Origin: Erinaceus europaeus
Taxonomy: Eukaryota; Chordata; Mammalia; Eulipotyphla; Erinaceidae
Reading direction: 5' to 3'
Assembly (NCBI RefSeq): GCF_950295315.1
Contig: NC_080181.1
Location: 35,555,375 to 35,619,374, forward strand
Length of the DNA stretch: 64,000 nucleotides
Below are positions 61,440 through 64,000 of this stretch, one piece after another. A program made the position numbers and the translations under genes. The notes below the pieces were generated by a model. The model worked only from the letters and a program-made list of their open reading frames with translations. It searched no databases and was not told the DNA's origin. Every line of letters starts with the position of its first letter. Positions within the stretch are counted from its first letter, which is position 1.

Positions 61440-64000
61440 AAACATCCCTGGATTTATTTGATAAGGCGATATGACCTGCCGAGTTTTGGATCCTCATTTT
61501 CCTGAGTATCACTCCTGGAGACAGTGTCATGACACGACACAAGGAGATCTCTGGTATCAGAGAGCGCCTGGAACAGCAGCTGGGGCTCTAGTGCCAGGGC
61601 AGGAGCAACTTCCCATCCACCCTCCACGGAGTCCACCTGCCTGCATTTTGGTCCTTTTCCCTCCAAAAAAGATTTTTCCCTTTTTTCACTGAGAAACAGG
61701 CAGCAGACTGGTTACCCAAGCAGGGGGAAAAAAAATAAAAAAGCCTTTTTTTTTTTTTTTTTTTAACCGTACTGCATGACCATCTTCTGGGAAGTATAGG
61801 TTTTGAACCTGAAAACTCTGTCTGTCTGTCTGTGTCCTAGTCCACAGAAAGAGCCACTAGCCCAGCCAGATGTCGTGCTCAGAATAGGGTGTTTTTGCCA
61901 CTCATAGGCCTGCACAGTGCACTAGGGATTGGACAGCCTGAGACCCAAATGTTACATTGTAGATGGATTGTTTGCAGTTCTTGCTCCCCAGGACATTGGA
62001 CAGTCTCAACTCCCCTACAGCCAGAAAAAAAGACTCTTGACAGCCTTAGAGCAAATGGAGTGGCAGGGAGATGGGAGAGTGTTGCATGTGTGGGCTGCTC
62101 ATGCCCAGGTGTCTGTGGGGGGCCATGGCAGAGGCTGTAAGGGGGCAAGGGGGCAGAAGGAGACTGGTTGAGAGGCAGACTGCAGGCAGGGGAGCCCCTG
62201 AGGGTTTGCAGTGCTGTGTGTGGGTGTGGTGGCAGGGGGTTAGGGCAGGTCCCCCTGCTGGATGGTGAGATGGCAGCTGGGCTGGCCCAGGTAACCCAGG
62301 GCTGAAGGGAAGCAGCAGGGTGGCAGGAAAGTAGCGCAGGGAGGCACACAGTTGATGTTAGTTGGGGAGCTGGGGAACAGGGGGCAAGGGGAAAGAGGGC
62401 ATCCTTGAGGAAGTGTCTGGTCTAGAGAGTGGGGGGAGCTGGAGGCATGGAAGGTCCCAGGAATCAGGGACTGACAGGACCAGATACCTGCACCCACCCA
62501 CTGGATAGAAGCTGCAGCAGCCAGAGCAGATGCCCAAAGTGAGTCCCTCTGAGGATGAGGAAGTTGAGGAGGAGGTGAAGGAAGAGGAGGAGGAGGAGGA
62601 GGAGGAGGAGGAGGAGGAGGGGAAGGAGGGCAGCTGTCAGTAGGCAATGGTATTAATAGAGGCCTCCACTATGGAGGCATGTGTCCAGGCAGTCACCCAC
62701 CCAACCTCAGGGGCAGCTCAGGGCACCCAGGGACCTGGTGTGGGTATCTCTGGGGGGGGGGACTGTCAGTCAGTCAGCAGGACTGTGTGTAAGTGCACAT
62801 GGTGGGACAGGGGCCTGGCGGCCCTTGGCCCCCAGCCCTGGGCTGTCAGATGCCTGCCCCGTGGCCAGACACCCCCCACTCTGCCCATAGCCCCTAGGCC
62901 CGGCCCACCTGCTCCTGTTTTGGCCTTGGGCTCTGGCTCTGGTGGCTGGCCACCACCAGTTTTGGCCTGGGGCTCTGTGTCTGGTGGCTGGCCACCACCC
63001 CTCAGGTCAAGTTAAGGTTCGGGGTCATGGCTGCTGGTCCACTGGATGGGCAGGGTCCCCGCTACCTAGTAACCGCAGGAGCCATCTGTGATGTCCTAGC
63101 CCCCGGCATTGTGTGCTGGCCACACTGGCACTGGGCAGCCCACCTGCCCTGCCACTAGGTCAGGCAGCAGCGCCCAGACGCCAGGGCCCTGGCACACAGG
63201 GACGGAAGGATAGGAAGACAGTGCTGACCGACGAGGGACCTCAGGGCTGGCAGCCAAGAGAAGAAAGAAGGAGGTGTACCCGGGATCCAGGGAGCCCAGG
63301 CCAGAGCTGCCTGCATGCCTGCCTGCCTTCCTGGATGTCTGTATGCTGCCTATGTCCAGGTAGGTTTCTCAGGTCCCCTCCACTCCTGTCCTCTCCTGTC
63401 CTCTCCTCTCCTCTCCATCCTTTCCCCTCTCCGCTCCTCTGCACCTTGCTTCTCTCCTCTTGTCTGTCCTCTCTTCCGGGTGCCCTGCTCACCAGCTCCA
63501 GCACTCGTGAAGGTTCTCCAGTGACCGCTGCTTGCAACCCCTTCCACCCCCTCCCTTCCCTGATGTGACCCAGCTCACAGGGTCACCGGCTCACCCCACC
63601 CACACCCACACCCGCCAACACATTCCCTGGTTCAGCCCCACTGCCCTATTCAGCCGAACTGGCTCCTTTGCAACCTACCTGTGCAGCGTTGATTGTCTTC
63701 ATCATTCAAGGAGAGACCTCCTTTTGTACTTAGCTTGGTTGACTGGTGGATGGATGGATGATGGATGGATGGATGGATGGATGGATGGATGGATGGACAC
63801 GTCAATGGATTGGTATTGTACAGGCAAAGCACCATCTATAGGGGTAGCTGAGACCGCTGGTTTCAGAGCTCTAGTCTGCTGTCAAATGTAAAGCATTAAT
63901 TTATCAATAACAAAATTGAATAAGTACATAAATAAATAAATAAATAAATAAATAAATGAATAAACTGGGTTAAAACATACATGGCGTCTTTGCCTTTCTG
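61068..64000 (+). repeat. Macrosatellite unit 19, partial (2,933 bp seen)
   Basis: The copy is cut by the window end before SINE-2. Markers: 26 G; 268 G; 777 G; 390 T as in units 15 and 17; trio TTG; T-run 19; (GAG)12; G-run 10; but (GGAT)8 and a GAATAAAC-type tail, a pair otherwise seen only in units 3 and 8. A private T lies at 62353. The copy starts as dimer member 2 and ends as an older subtype. Confidence 0.97.

Larger units (their letters stand above)
1..64000 (+). repeat. Macrosatellite array, 3.39-kb unit, 19 copies, head to tail
   Basis: The same sequence of about 3.39 kb recurs 19 times without interruption or inversion. Successive copies start at 1, 3400, 6795, 10184, 13578, 16973, 20363, 23751, 27145, 30534, 33928, 37314, 40710, 44093, 47495, 50877, 54280, 57662 and 61068. 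Complete copies are 3,382-3,406 bp long. Most length difference comes from homopolymer, GAG, GGAT and TAAA tracts; base substitutions are few per copy. Phase is arbitrary because no array edge is visible. By size and organisation this belongs with mammalian macrosatellites such as D4Z4 or DXZ4, but I see no homeobox and no sequence that I recognise as either. Near-identity implies recent expansion or ongoing homogenisation by unequal exchange or gene conversion. Confidence 0.98.
44093..64000 (+). repeat. Dimeric higher-order repeat, period about 6.785 kb
   Basis: Units 14-19 form three successive dimers starting at 44093, 50877 and 57662 (periods 6,784 and 6,785 bp; the third is cut by the window end). 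The first member always carries T at marker 26, an altered GATTGGGGGCGAAAG version near nt 212-226, C/C at 2008/2064, T at 2033 and (GAG)15-16. The second always carries G at marker 26, T at 390, T/T/G at 2008/2064/2142 and (GAG)12. Units 10-13 show the same alternation for several markers (dimers of 6,780 and 6,779 bp) but lack the newest variants, so the dimer probably began to spread there. The array is therefore hierarchical, like alpha-satellite higher-order repeats but with a much longer monomer. Confidence 0.9.

Noticed and set aside
1..64000. D4Z4 (DUX4) or ribosomal DNA array
   Set aside because: Unit length is near that of D4Z4, but no homeodomain can be read in any frame and there are no rRNA sequences.
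1..64000. Centromeric satellite
   Set aside because: No CENP-B box (TTCG...CGGGA pattern) was found at the few TTCG sites in the unit, and the 3.4-kb unit with embedded SINEs does not look like a classical centromeric monomer. Position on the chromosome is unknown, so this is not excluded by experiment.
1..64000. CRISPR array or prokaryotic mobile system
   Set aside because: The repeats are kilobase units with SINEs and microsatellites typical of a mammalian genome; no short regular repeats with variable spacers exist.

Overview
The whole window is one head-to-tail macrosatellite array. It holds 18 complete copies and one partial copy of a unit of about 3.39 kb (3,382 to 3,406 bp), all in the same orientation. 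Neither edge of the array lies in the window: position 1 falls at the point I chose as the start of a unit, and the last copy is cut at 64000 after 2,933 bp. Copies differ by a handful of substitutions and by the lengths of simple-sequence tracts. I see no convincing protein-coding gene, tRNA, rRNA, CRISPR array or prokaryotic feature.

Organism: a mammal, most likely a hedgehog (Erinaceus or a close relative). Two segments of each unit match, from memory of the families, the tRNA-derived SINEs that are abundant in the hedgehog genome. Their hallmarks are a GTT-rich and TTTA-rich tail, a purine-rich stretch with GAGAGACACCTGCAGCAC or GCTTCACC...GAAGCGACT, a CCTGCAGGTGGGG core and a CGCTTAACC-like head. 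Both read on the minus strand. The assignment rests on recognition, not on a search.

Unit layout in the coordinates of unit 1: 1-372 SINE-1 (minus) with a (TTG)n tract; 373-660 unique sequence; 661-701 A-rich stretch and a long T-run; 702-1488 unique G-rich sequence with a textbook G-quadruplex motif at 1301-1336; 1489-1567 purine tract with (GAG)n; 1568-1854 unique sequence with a G-run at 1689-1699; 1855-1937 a 41-bp sequence repeated at a 42-bp spacing; 1938-2311 unique; 2312-2415 pyrimidine tract; 2416-2685 unique; 2686-2730 (GGAT)n; 2862-2898 (TAAA)n; 3014-3267 SINE-2 (minus); 3268-3399 unique A+T-rich sequence.

Markers used in the unit entries (unit-1 numbering): nt 26 (G/T), 268 (A/G), 777 (T/G), the linked trio 2008/2064/2142 (TTG, CCA or CCG), the end of the TAAA tract (GAATAAAC or ATAAAAAC form), 3282 (G/A), plus T-run, (GAG)n, G-run and (GGAT)n lengths. 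From unit 10 onward the markers alternate with a two-unit period of about 6.78 kb, clearest in units 14-19. This is a dimeric higher-order repeat, so the right part of the array was amplified or homogenised two units at a time. Units 1-9 are a less ordered mosaic. The open reading frames that recur in every copy are best read as by-products of the low-complexity repeats and of near-identity between copies, although two short protein-like stretches per unit deserve a check.
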